From contig NZ_JAHHZF010000004.1 of the NCBI RefSeq assembly GCF_018729455.1, positions 62,001 through 126,000 on the forward strand: DNA of 64,000 bases, given 5' to 3'. The translations under genes and the position numbers were made by a program. Numbering within the stretch: position 1 is the stretch's first letter; each line of letters opens with the position of its first letter. Origin of the DNA: Prosthecodimorpha staleyi. GTDB taxonomy: Bacteria; Pseudomonadota; Alphaproteobacteria; Rhizobiales; Ancalomicrobiaceae. Positions 36,289-44,559 of this stretch are shown in pieces. The notes below the pieces were generated by a model. That model ran no database searches. It was given only the letters and a program-made list of their open reading frames with translations, and was not told where the DNA came from.

Positions 36289-37415
36289 CCGGACCTGTCC
36301 CGCCGGTCTCCACCCGCAACGCCGAATCGGTCTGGCCGCCGGACGTCTGGCGCGCCCCGAAGAAGACCGTGCTCGACCCGCGCGACCGCGGCGGCCCGGC
36401 CCAGCCGCTGCTCTCCGTCACCGGCCTCGTCAAGCATTTCAAGGTCGGCGGCTCGCCCTTCGGCGACGGCACCGTGGTGCGCGCCGTCGACGGCGTCGAT
36501 TTCGACCTGATCAAGGGCGAAACGCTCGGCATCGTCGGCGAGTCCGGCTGCGGCAAGTCGACGACCGCGCGGCTGCTGATGCAGTTGATGCCGCCCGATG
36601 CCGGCCGGCTGGTCTTCGACGGCGAGGAACTCGGCGGCGCGCTCAGCCTGACCGAGTACCGCCGCCAGGTGCAGATGGTCTTCCAGGACAGCTACGCCTC
36701 GCTCAATCCACGCCTGACCATCGAGGATTCGATCGCCTTCGGGCCTCAGGTGCATGGCCTGCCGGCGCGCCAGGCGATCTCGCGCGCCCACGACCTGCTC
36801 GCCCGCGTCGGCCTGGAGCCGGCGCGTTTCGCCGGCCGCTTCCCGCACGAGTTGTCCGGCGGCCAGCGCCAGCGCATCAACATCGCCCGCGCGCTGGCGA
36901 TGAATCCGCGCCTCGTCATCCTCGACGAGGCCGTCTCGGCGCTCGACAAGTCGGTCGAGGCGCAGGTGCTGAACCTGCTCATGGACCTGAAGCAGGAGTT
37001 CAACCTCACCTACATCTTCATCTCGCACGACCTGAACGTCGTCCGCTTCATGGTCGACCGCGTGCTGGTCATGTATCTCGGCAAGGTCGCCGAGCTCGGC
37101 GGCCGCGACGCGGTGTTCGGCCAGCCCGCCCATCCCTACACGGCCGCCCTGCTCGCCTCGATGCCGAGCATGGATCCCGACCATCGCGTCGAGCGGCCGC
37201 CGCTGACCGGCGATCCGCCGAACCCGATCAACCCGCCGCCGGGCTGCCGCTTCCACCCGCGCTGTTCGGTCGCCGAGGCGGTCTGCTCGGCCACCGAACC
37301 GGCGATGGCCGCGACCGGGACCGACCGGGCCGGTGCCCGCCACGCCGCCGCCTGCCTGATGCGCGCCGCCGGCTCCGGCCATTCCCGCGCTCCCGCCCTG
37401 GCGGTGTCCGCATGA
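36285..37415 (+). CDS. ABC transporter ATP-binding protein, DppF/OppF type
   Basis: A 376-residue ATPase, long for the family because of a 45-residue N-terminal extension. Walker A is GESGCGKST, the signature LSGGQRQR, Walker B LVILDEAVSALD, and the switch histidine lies in IFISHDLNVVRFM. The C-terminal oligopeptide-binding domain has cysteines in GCRFHPRCSVAEAVC, which in some relatives bind an iron-sulfur cluster. It drives transport together with the next ATPase. Confidence 0.92.
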   Translation: MTGPVPPVSTRNAESVWPPDVWRAPKKTVLDPRDRGGPAQPLLSVTGLVKHFKVGGSPFGDGTVVRAVDGVDFDLIKGETLGIVGESGCGKSTTARLLMQLMPPDAGRLVFDGEELGGALSLTEYRRQVQMVFQDSYASLNPRLTIEDSIAFGPQVHGLPARQAISRAHDLLARVGLEPARFAGRFPHELSGGQRQRINIARALAMNPRLVILDEAVSALDKSVEAQVLNLLMDLKQEFNLTYIFISHDLNVVRFMVDRVLVMYLGKVAELGGRDAVFGQPAHPYTAALLASMPSMDPDHRVERPPLTGDPPNPINPPPGCRFHPRCSVAEAVCSATEPAMAATGTDRAGARHAAACLMRAAGSGHSRAPALAVSA

Positions 37416-38374
37416 CCCCGATGATCGACATCCGCAACCTGAGCGTCACCTTCACCGGCCGCGGCAAGCCGGTCCGCGCGGTCGACGACGTGAGCCTCTC
37501 GGTCGCCCCGGGCGAGGTGGTCGCATTGCTCGGCGAATCCGGTTCCGGCAAGAGCGTCACACTGCGCTCTCTGCTGCGGCTGCATCCGAAGACCCGGTCG
37601 CGCATGGAGGGCACGATCCGCGTCGACGGCGAGGATGTGCTCGCCCTGTCGCCGCGCGCACTCGCCGACTATCGCGGCCGCAAGGTCTCGATGATCTTCC
37701 AGGATCCCGGCCTCGCCATGGACCCGGTCTATACGGTCGGCCGCCAGATCGTCGAGACGATCCGCCGCCACGAGAGCGTATCGACGGCGGAGGCCGAGGC
37801 GCGCGCACTGGCCCTCTTCAGGAAGGTCAGCATCCCGGCGCCGGAGAGGCGTCTCGCCGCCTATCCGAGTTCGATGTCCGGCGGCATGCGCCAGCGGGCC
37901 ATGATCGCCCTGGCGCTCGCCTGCAATCCGAAGGTCCTGCTCGCCGACGAGCCGACCACGGCGCTCGACGCCACCGTGCAGATCCAGATCCTCCTGCTCT
38001 TGCGCGACCTGCAGCGCGAACTCGGCCTGTCGGTGATCTTCGTCACCCACGATATCGGCGTCGCCGTCGAGGTCGCCGACCGGGTCGCGGTCATGTATGC
38101 GGGGCGCATCGTCGAGGAGGGCAAGGTGGCGGACGTGGTCCGGACGCCGCGACACCCCTATACGCGCGGTCTGCTGGCCGCCCGCGTCGAGCATGCCGTG
38201 CCGGGCTCCCGGCTCGAGACCATCCCGGGTGCGCCGCCCGATCTCGCCGAACTCCCGGCCGGCTGCGCCTTCCGGGATCGCTGCGTCGTCGCCGAGACCC
38301 GTTGCGCCGCCGAGCGTCCGGCCTTCGTCCAGCGCAGTCCGACCCGCGGCGACGCCTGTCTGCTCGCCGGTTGA
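37412..38374 (+). CDS. ABC transporter ATP-binding protein, DppD/OppD type
   Basis: A 320-residue ATPase with Walker A GESGSGKSVT, signature MSGGMRQR, Walker B VLLADEPTTALD and FVTHDIGVAVEV. The C-terminal domain has the cysteines of GCAFRDRCVVAETRC. It starts within the preceding stop (ATGA). It is the last gene of the five-gene transporter operon. No strong terminator is seen in the 200 bases before pyk. Confidence 0.92.
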   Translation: MTPMIDIRNLSVTFTGRGKPVRAVDDVSLSVAPGEVVALLGESGSGKSVTLRSLLRLHPKTRSRMEGTIRVDGEDVLALSPRALADYRGRKVSMIFQDPGLAMDPVYTVGRQIVETIRRHESVSTAEAEARALALFRKVSIPAPERRLAAYPSSMSGGMRQRAMIALALACNPKVLLADEPTTALDATVQIQILLLLRDLQRELGLSVIFVTHDIGVAVEVADRVAVMYAGRIVEEGKVADVVRTPRHPYTRGLLAARVEHAVPGSRLETIPGAPPDLAELPAGCAFRDRCVVAETRCAAERPAFVQRSPTRGDACLLAG

Positions 38375-38575
38375 TCATCGCCGCGGCCCGCTGAAATCTG
38401 CAAGCTCTGCCGGAAGAGGTTTTCCTTTCTCTCCTGCTGTGTCATGACGACGCGGCGGACGGGAGCGAAGCTCTCGTCGCGACCGACCGCCCGTCAGAGG
38501 CGGCGACAAGGCGGGACCGCGCCGGCGGACGGCTGTCGGCGGAGCGTGCCGCTCGCAAGACGAGGAGAGACCGGC

Positions 38576-39988
38576 ATGCTGCGCAACCGCCGCGCCAAGA
38601 TCGTCGCGACGCTCGGACCGGCGTCGTCCGAACCGGAAATGATCGAGAAGCTGTTTCGCGCCGGGGTCGACGTGTTCCGGCTGAATTTCAGCCATGGCAG
38701 CCACGAAGACCATCGGCGCCGCTACGACGCCATCCGCCGGCTCGAGGAGCAGGCCCGTCACCCGATCGCCATCCTGCAGGACCTGCAGGGCCCGAAGATC
38801 CGCCTCGGCACCCTGCCGGACGGCAAGGTCCGGCTCGAGACCGGCGCCCGCATCCGCTTCGTCCTCGACAGGACCTCGACCGATCCGACCCGGCTGCCGC
38901 TGCCGCATCCGGAGGTCTTCGAGGGCATGCTGCCCGGCCACAAGCTGCTCATCGACGACGGCAAGGTGCGTCTCGTCGCCCATGGCTGCGGCCACGACTT
39001 CATCGATGCCGAGGTGGTCACGGGCGGCGTGGTCTCCGACCGCAAGGGCGTCAACCTGCCCGACACCCTGCTGCAGCTGTCGCCGATCACCGCGAAGGAC
39101 CGCGAGGACCTCGCCTTCGGGCTCGAACTCGGCGTCGACTGGGTCGCCTTCTCGTTCGTGCAGCGCCCGTCCGACCTGATGGAGGCGCACCAGCTGATCG
39201 GCGGCCGTGCCGGCGTGATGGCCAAGATCGAGAAGCCGCGCGCGCTCGGCGAGATCGAGGACATCCTCCGGCTGGCCGATGCCATCATGGTCGCCCGCGG
39301 CGATCTCGGCGTGGAGATCCCGCCCGAGGAGGTGCCCGGCGCCCAGAAGGACCTCGTCCGCCTGTGCCGGCTGGCCGGCAAGCCGGTGATCATCGCCACC
39401 CAGATGCTGGAAAGCATGATCCAGGCGCCGGCCCCGACCCGCGCCGAGGCCTCCGACGTGGCGACCGCCATCTATGACGGCGCCGATGCGGTGATGCTCT
39501 CCGCCGAAAGCGCCTCCGGCCAGTATCCGCTCGAGGCCGTCGCCACCATGGACCGGATCGTGGCCCATACCGAGCGCCACAAGTCATACCCTCCGATCAT
39601 CGAGGCGCTGCACCCTTCCGTCGAGCCGCTCGCCCAGCATGCGGTCTCCGCCGCCGCCGCCGAAGTCGCCAGGACGATCGGCGCCGCCGGCGTGGTCGCC
39701 TTCACGTCGAGCGGCACCACGGCCGCCCGCATCGCCCGTCAGCGCACCGGCGTGCCGATCCTGGCGATCACCCCCAACCTGCACACCGCGCGCCGGCTGG
39801 CCTTGCTGTGGGGCGCCTACAATGTCCGTTCCGACGACGTGACCAGCTATTCCCAGATGGTCGAGGAGGCGGTCGCGCAGGTCCGGGCCCATAACTTCGC
39901 GCAGGCCGGGCAGAGCGTCGTGGTGGTCGCCGGCGTGCCCTTCGGAGCCGCCGGATCGACCAACAACCTGCGCGTCGTGACGGTCTGA
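38576..39988 (+). CDS. pyk: Pyruvate kinase
   Basis: A 470-residue glycolytic enzyme that converts phosphoenolpyruvate and ADP to pyruvate and ATP. The start of the barrel is KIVATLGPASSEPEMIEKL. The active-site lysine lies in GVMAKIEKPRALGEIEDIL and the metal-binding acids in IMVARGDLGVEIP. The C-terminal regulatory domain ends with the usual SGTTARxIA-like segment. Length is normal. GAGGAGAGACCGGC precedes the ATG at 38576. A strong terminator follows. Confidence 0.97.
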   Translation: MLRNRRAKIVATLGPASSEPEMIEKLFRAGVDVFRLNFSHGSHEDHRRRYDAIRRLEEQARHPIAILQDLQGPKIRLGTLPDGKVRLETGARIRFVLDRTSTDPTRLPLPHPEVFEGMLPGHKLLIDDGKVRLVAHGCGHDFIDAEVVTGGVVSDRKGVNLPDTLLQLSPITAKDREDLAFGLELGVDWVAFSFVQRPSDLMEAHQLIGGRAGVMAKIEKPRALGEIEDILRLADAIMVARGDLGVEIPPEEVPGAQKDLVRLCRLAGKPVIIATQMLESMIQAPAPTRAEASDVATAIYDGADAVMLSAESASGQYPLEAVATMDRIVAHTERHKSYPPIIEALHPSVEPLAQHAVSAAAAEVARTIGAAGVVAFTSSGTTAARIARQRTGVPILAITPNLHTARRLALLWGAYNVRSDDVTSYSQMVEEAVAQVRAHNFAQAGQSVVVVAGVPFGAAGSTNNLRVVTV

Positions 39989-40027
39989 CCGACCGTTCCG
40001 CCGCTGCCCGCAGGCATGACTTTTCGG

Positions 40028-40060
40028 AATGCCCGGACCGACGTCCGGGCATTTTCTTTC
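40028..40060 (+). terminator. Rho-independent terminator after pyk
   Basis: A perfect 11-base stem (AATGCCCGGAC and complement) with loop CGAC ends in TTCTTTC, 40 bases after the pyk stop. Confidence 0.85.
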
Positions 40061-40476
40061 GGCCACCGCACCGCGCCTGTTCCGACTCACCCGGCAGTGC
40101 ACCCGACGCCGCGGCAGGTCTAATCGTTTCAAAGGCTCGATAACGCTTGAGCCTTGAATGAAAGTTTCTGAAGCCCCCCTTCAATCCGTTTTAGCCCTGA
40201 CGCACGAATGTTGCCGGCATGGCGCTCCCTCCGCAATCTTACTGCGGCTTAAATCGGTTCGCGCCCAATCAAGAATGCTGCGGTGCGACATCTCGACATA
40301 TCGGTGCGGTGATTTGATCTTTGTCACGGATTTGACAGTGGCGCGGCGCTGAATACTGTTCCGCCAACCAAGGCCTGAGCGCCCGCAACAAAAAGACCTG
40401 ATCGTACGGAAACGTTCAGACAGGGTCGGCTCCGACCGCACAAGGGCGCGCGATCCGCGCCATCAGGAGAAGACCG
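40061..40476 (+). promoter_or_regulatory. Upstream region of the orphan binding protein with a sigma-70-like promoter
   Basis: About 415 bases without a convincing gene and with lower GC content than the surroundings. TTGACA (40332-40337), a 16-base spacer and TACTGT (40354-40359) make the best promoter candidate, about 118 bases before the ATG. The remainder shows nothing I can name. Confidence 0.5.
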
Positions 40477-41688
40477 ATGTCCCGCATTGCCACCGCCGTT
40501 CTGCCTGCCCTCGCCCTTCTGGCCGGCACGGGTGCCGCGCTGGCGGAGCCCGTCTCCGCCCATGCCAATCTCGACCGCACCCATTTCCGCCAGGCCGTGC
40601 TGCCGGCGCTGAAGCCCGGTGTCGCGCTGACCGTCTATGCCGACGAGGCGCGCTTCTCGCGCCTGTTCGCCGAGGTCGTCGCGCCGCGCTTCGCCCGCTC
40701 GCACGGCATGGTCGTCCGCTTTGTCGTGAAGCCGTCCGACGTGATCATCGCCGAGTTGGCCAATGCTCGCGATGCCGGCGTGCCGGCGCCGGCCGACCTC
40801 GTCCTGCTCGGCGAGCGCGACCAGCGCCGCCTGATCGCCGCCGGCCTCGACGCCGGCCTGGATCTGGTCGGCCTGCTGCCGAACGCCCGCGACATCGGCT
40901 GGACCGGGGCGACGGTGGCCGACGCCAGCCATACCGGCGGCGCGACGGTGCCGTTCCATGTCGCCCGCCAGGTCGTCGCCTACGATTCCAACGCCGTGAA
41001 GCCGGACCAGATCGCCGATCTCGCCGGTCTCGCCAACTATGCCTCGGTCAATCCTGGCCGCCTGGGCTACGCCCGTCCGAGCGAGAGCGGCGCTCGCGCC
41101 TCCTTCGCCGAGACCGCCACCATCGCGCTGGCGAGCCCGGTCTGCCTGTCGCGCATCTACGACACCGAAATGACGCCCGGCGCAGCGGCCGACTATGCCA
41201 ACGGCGCCTGTGGGGTGCCGGCGGTCAACTATTTCCGCAGTCTGCGCCTGCATGCCTCGGTCACCCGCACCCCGGCCGAGGTCCTGCTGCGGCTCGCCCG
41301 CGGCGACGTGAAGGTCGCGGTCACCGGCCAGGACGACATCGCCGAGGCGGCTGCGCGCGGCGCCCTGCCGGCGTCGATCCGGGTCACCACCATTCCCGGC
41401 CAGGTCGCCGAAACGGTCGGTCTTGCGGTCGCCGGCGGCACGCCCAATGCCGGCGCCGCGCTAGCGCTCGCCGACGACCTGATGTCGGCTGCCGTCCAGC
41501 AGGCCAAGCTCGACCGCTTCGGCTCGGCCTCAGCGCGGCCCGGCATCGTCCCGTCCTCCGCCATGGCCGCCTGGTTCGCGACCCCGGTCGCGGCCGACCC
41601 GACGGTCCGCAACCGCCCGGTCTCGACGTTGGCGACCGCGATGCAGCGTCGCCTCGCCGCCGAGGTCGCGGAATTCGCCGCGCGCTGA
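40477..41688 (+). CDS. Orphan periplasmic solute-binding protein
   Basis: A 403-residue exported protein with a signal peptide ending at GAALAEP. Its layout (ALTVYADEARFSRLFAEVVAPRF, then ADLVLLGERDQRRLIAAG) resembles bacterial extracellular solute-binding proteins of the type 1/YnjB group. Three cysteines are present, two of them (ASPVCLSR and NGACGVP) spaced as a possible disulfide. No permease or ATPase lies beside it, and both flanks carry terminators. It is therefore a single-gene unit whose transporter, if any, is elsewhere, or it may act as a sensor or scavenger. The ligand is unknown. Confidence 0.65.
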   Translation: MSRIATAVLPALALLAGTGAALAEPVSAHANLDRTHFRQAVLPALKPGVALTVYADEARFSRLFAEVVAPRFARSHGMVVRFVVKPSDVIIAELANARDAGVPAPADLVLLGERDQRRLIAAGLDAGLDLVGLLPNARDIGWTGATVADASHTGGATVPFHVARQVVAYDSNAVKPDQIADLAGLANYASVNPGRLGYARPSESGARASFAETATIALASPVCLSRIYDTEMTPGAAADYANGACGVPAVNYFRSLRLHASVTRTPAEVLLRLARGDVKVAVTGQDDIAEAAARGALPASIRVTTIPGQVAETVGLAVAGGTPNAGAALALADDLMSAAVQQAKLDRFGSASARPGIVPSSAMAAWFATPVAADPTVRNRPVSTLATAMQRRLAAEVAEFAAR

Positions 41689-41727
41689 CCGCACTCTTTG
41701 TTTCGGGCTCCTCCCAAGCCCTAGACT

Positions 41728-41758
41728 GCCCCGGCGGGTCTCTCGCCGGGGCTTTTTC
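41728..41758 (+). terminator. Rho-independent terminator after the orphan binding protein
   Basis: A perfect nine-base stem (GCCCCGGCG) with a seven-base loop is followed by TTTTTCTT. It lies between two convergent genes. Confidence 0.9.
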
Positions 41759-41781
41759 TTGGACCCGGCGCGGGCCGAAAC

Positions 41782-42720
41782 TCAGCGGTCGCGAAAGGCG
41801 ATGAAACGGGCCGCCTCGACCAGCACGGCGGCGCGATCGCCGAAGGGACCGAGCCGGTCGACCGCTTCGTCGACGATCGCCGCCAGGCGCGTCCGCATGG
41901 CGTCGACGCCGTGCAGGCCGACCAGCGTGGCCTTGCCGCGGGCTGCGTCCTTGCCGGTTGCCTTGCCGGCGGTCTCCGTGGACGCCTCAACGTCGAGCAG
42001 GTCGTCGGCGATCTGGAAGGCACGGCCGATCAGCGTGCCGTAGGTCGACAGGGCCGCCATCTCGGCCGGCCCGGCCCGCCCGATCAGGGCCCCGGCCTCG
42101 ACCGAGGCGGCAATCAGGGCGCCGGTCTTCATCGCCTGAAGCCGCTGGATGCGTTCGGCCGAGAGCGCCAGCGGGCGGCCCTCCGGGGTCCAGCGCCCCT
42201 CGGCCGCGAGATCCAGCACCTGTCCGCCGACCATGCCGCCGAGCCCGGAGGCCCGCGCCAGACGCAGCACGAGCCCGGCACGCACATCCGCCGAGACATC
42301 CGTCGCCGGGTCGGCCATCACGTCGAAGGCGAGCGTCAGCAGCGCGTCGCCGACCAGGATCGCGGTGGCCTGGTCGTAGGCGCGATGCACCGTCGGCCGG
42401 CCGCGGCGCAGGTCGTCGTCGTCCATGGCCGGCAGGTCGTCATGGACCAGGCTGTAGCCATGCACCATCTCGAAGGCTGCCCCGGCGCGGACGGCCCCCA
42501 TGCCTTCCGCACCGAACAGACGGGCGGTCTCGATCAGCAGGAACGGGCGCAGGCGCTTGCCGCCGCCGAGCACCGCATAGCGCATCGCCTCCAGGAGACG
42601 CACCGGCCGCTCCAGTTCGCCGGCCAGCGATTCGCGCCCGAGCAGGCCGTCCAGCATGGTTTCGACGGCCGCGGCGGTCTGCGCCAGGGCGTCTTCGAAG
42701 GCGGTCTTGGCACGAGTCAA
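41782..42720 (-). CDS. ispA: Farnesyl/geranyl diphosphate synthase family protein
   Basis: A 312-residue all-helical prenyltransferase. The first aspartate-rich motif, DDLPAMDDDDLRRG, and the second, QIADDLLDVE, are intact, as are GGGKRLRP and the MVGGQVLDL segment. It condenses isopentenyl diphosphate with an allylic partner to make farnesyl diphosphate for quinones and cell-wall carrier lipid. The frame opens with TTG at 42720; the next in-frame ATG would remove the usual first helix, so TTG is preferred. It is divergent from mtgA. Confidence 0.92.
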   Translation of the reverse strand: MTRAKTAFEDALAQTAAAVETMLDGLLGRESLAGELERPVRLLEAMRYAVLGGGKRLRPFLLIETARLFGAEGMGAVRAGAAFEMVHGYSLVHDDLPAMDDDDLRRGRPTVHRAYDQATAILVGDALLTLAFDVMADPATDVSADVRAGLVLRLARASGLGGMVGGQVLDLAAEGRWTPEGRPLALSAERIQRLQAMKTGALIAASVEAGALIGRAGPAEMAALSTYGTLIGRAFQIADDLLDVEASTETAGKATGKDAARGKATLVGLHGVDAMRTRLAAIVDEAVDRLGPFGDRAAVLVEAARFIAFRDR

Positions 42721-42803
42721 GGCGGCGGGCTCGCTCTGGGGTGGACGGACAGGCTTGGCTATCCGAAAATCGCCGCGCTTTGAAGTCGAACGCGGGAGAA
42801 GAC

Positions 42804-43484
42804 GTGCCGTCCGCTGTCCGGAAGACGCTCCTCGTCGCGGCCGCCGTGCTCGCCGCGCTCGTTCTGGTCCCCGTCAGCCTGACGGTCGCCTACCGGTGGA
42901 TCGACCCGGTCTCCACTCTGATGCTGGCCGACCGGCTGCTCGGCCGCCCGGTCGACCGCCGCTGGGTGCCGCTGGAACGCATTGCCCCGAGCCTGATCCG
43001 GGCCGTCGTGGCGAGCGAGGATGCCCGCTTCTGCAGCCATGCCGGCATCGACTGGGCCGCCATCGATCTTGCCATGGCCAAGGCGGAGCGGTCCGGACGC
43101 CGGCCGCGCGGCGTCTCGACCATCACCATGCAGGTGGCCAAGAACCTGTTCCTGTGGCCGCAGCGCTCCTATCTGCGCAAGATCGTCGAGGCCCCGCTCG
43201 CGCTGTGGATCGACCTCGTCCTGCCCAAGCGCCGTATCCTGGAGATCTATCTCAACATCGCCGAATGGGGTCCGGGAACCTACGGCGCGGAGGCCGGCAC
43301 GCGGCGCGCCTTCGGCAAGTCCGCCGACAGCCTCGGCCCGCGCGAGGCGGCGATCCTGGCGACCTCGTTGCCGAACCCGATCCTCAGGGACCCGCGCCAC
43401 CCCGGCCGCGGCCAGCTCGGCCTCGTCTATCGGCTCGAACGGCGGGCCGCCGGTCCGGACGGCAGCGTTCCCTGCGTCTTATGA
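42804..43484 (+). CDS. mtgA: Monofunctional peptidoglycan transglycosylase MtgA
   Basis: A 226-residue membrane-anchored family 51 glycosyltransferase that polymerises lipid II. One N-terminal helix (about 7-30) precedes catalytic Glu72 in VASEDARFCSHAGIDW and the motifs VSTITMQVAKNLFLW, KRRILEIYLNIAEWGPG and GAEAGTRRAFGK. The GTG start at 42804 has GGGAG upstream; longer open frames upstream overlap the divergent prenyltransferase gene and lack protein-like sequence. Confidence 0.93.
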   Translation: MPSAVRKTLLVAAAVLAALVLVPVSLTVAYRWIDPVSTLMLADRLLGRPVDRRWVPLERIAPSLIRAVVASEDARFCSHAGIDWAAIDLAMAKAERSGRRPRGVSTITMQVAKNLFLWPQRSYLRKIVEAPLALWIDLVLPKRRILEIYLNIAEWGPGTYGAEAGTRRAFGKSADSLGPREAAILATSLPNPILRDPRHPGRGQLGLVYRLERRAAGPDGSVPCVL

Positions 43485-43688
43485 GCCGGTGCCCGACGCC
43501 GTCTCACAAAAAAGTCGCTGCGGACTGGTCAAGCCGGCACGAGTTCTGTATAAGGCCGCCCATTCCACCGAATTCGACCGCCTCGGCCCCGGGCGACACC
43601 ATCCGGGTCGAGCGGTTTTCGACCAGGTGCCAGTATCCTCGGCAGGAAGACGGTAAGGTCGTCCGCCGTTCTGACCGGAGTTTCGACG
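43485..43688 (+). promoter_or_regulatory. Leader and promoter region of rpmF
   Basis: A 204-base gap containing TGTATAAG (TATAAG at 43549-43554) with TGGTCA 17 bases upstream, a plausible promoter for rpmF that leaves a leader of about 130 bases. Confidence 0.4.
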
Positions 43689-43874
43689 ATGGCCGTACCC
43701 AAGAGAAAAACGTCGCGCATGAAGCGCGGATTCCGTCGCTCGGCCGACGCCCTCAAGGCGCCGACCTATACCGAGGACAAGGACTCGGGCGAACTGCGCC
43801 GCCCCCATCACATCGACCTGAAGACGGGGATGTACCGGGGCAAGCAGGTCCTGGAGCCGAAGGCGGACGCCTGA
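43689..43874 (+). CDS. rpmF: Ribosomal protein bL32
   Basis: A 61-residue protein starting [18 protein letters not shown], the invariant bL32 opening, with the alphaproteobacterial tail [11 protein letters not shown]. The zinc cysteines found in some bL32 are absent, as is usual in this group. It is a part of the large ribosomal subunit. A strong terminator follows. Confidence 0.97.
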   Translation: MAVPKRKTSRMKRGFRRSADALKAPTYTEDKDSGELRRPHHIDLKTGMYRGKQVLEPKADA

Positions 43875-43915
43875 TCGGCGCCGATGCGCCGCGGTTTCAC
43901 CGAACGGAAAGTGCG

Positions 43916-43947
43916 AAGGCCGGCTCCCGCCGGCCTTTGTTTTTTCG
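43916..43947 (+). terminator. Rho-independent terminator after rpmF
   Basis: A perfect nine-base stem (AAGGCCGGC) with loop TCCC is followed by TGTTTTTTC, about 40 bases after the stop codon. Confidence 0.9.
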
Positions 43948-43992
43948 CGAACCCCGTGCATAGGTGGTGGCTGGTCAGGTCAATCACGGACT

Positions 43993-44418
43993 ATGCACAT
44001 GCTGCTCGCCATTCCCTTCACGATTATTCCGCTGATCGTCTACAATCTGACGGGCCTCGGCCTGCTCGGTGGCTATTCCGATGCCAATTGGGAACATGCC
44101 ATCCTGTCGATCACCATGGTCTCGGGGACCGAGTTCAAGCTGACGGTCGGCGCCCTGATGGTCCTCGCCGGTCTCGTCTTCCTGTTCGTCGAGATCCTGA
44201 AGGCGACCCATACCAGCTCGAACTCGATCTTCGACCATGCCGCCTCAATGGCCGTCTTCGTGGTCTATCTGATCGAGTTCATCGCGGTGTCCTACTGCGC
44301 CACCTGGGTGTTCTTCATCCTGCTGACCATTTCGCTGATCGACGTGATCGGCGGCTTCTCGATCACGATCCGCGGCGCCCGGCGCGACTTCGGCTACGAG
44401 CGAACCGACCAGCTCTGA
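43993..44418 (+). CDS. Conserved-looking small membrane protein of unknown function
   Basis: A 141-residue protein with four hydrophobic helices: about 2-25, 48-68, 82-104 and 106-126. The motif FVEILKATHTSSNSIFDHAAS sits between helices 2 and 3. Its amino-acid composition and clean codon pattern support a real gene. Two ATG codons (43993 and 43999) compete as the start, and neither has a good ribosome site. I do not recognise the family. The following 140 bases up to the next gene contain nothing recognised. Confidence 0.7.
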   Translation: MHMLLAIPFTIIPLIVYNLTGLGLLGGYSDANWEHAILSITMVSGTEFKLTVGALMVLAGLVFLFVEILKATHTSSNSIFDHAASMAVFVVYLIEFIAVSYCATWVFFILLTISLIDVIGGFSITIRGARRDFGYERTDQL

Positions 44419-44559
44419 TCGGTCCCGCGATCCGGCGCGCCGGCCCACCCCCGGGCGGCGCGCCGAAGCGCCCTGCCGGCCCGGCAGCCCGCCGAGACCG
44501 AAGACCCGCCGAGACCGGCATCCAGCCGGCCGCTTTTCCGTGATCGAGCCGAGGCGCCC

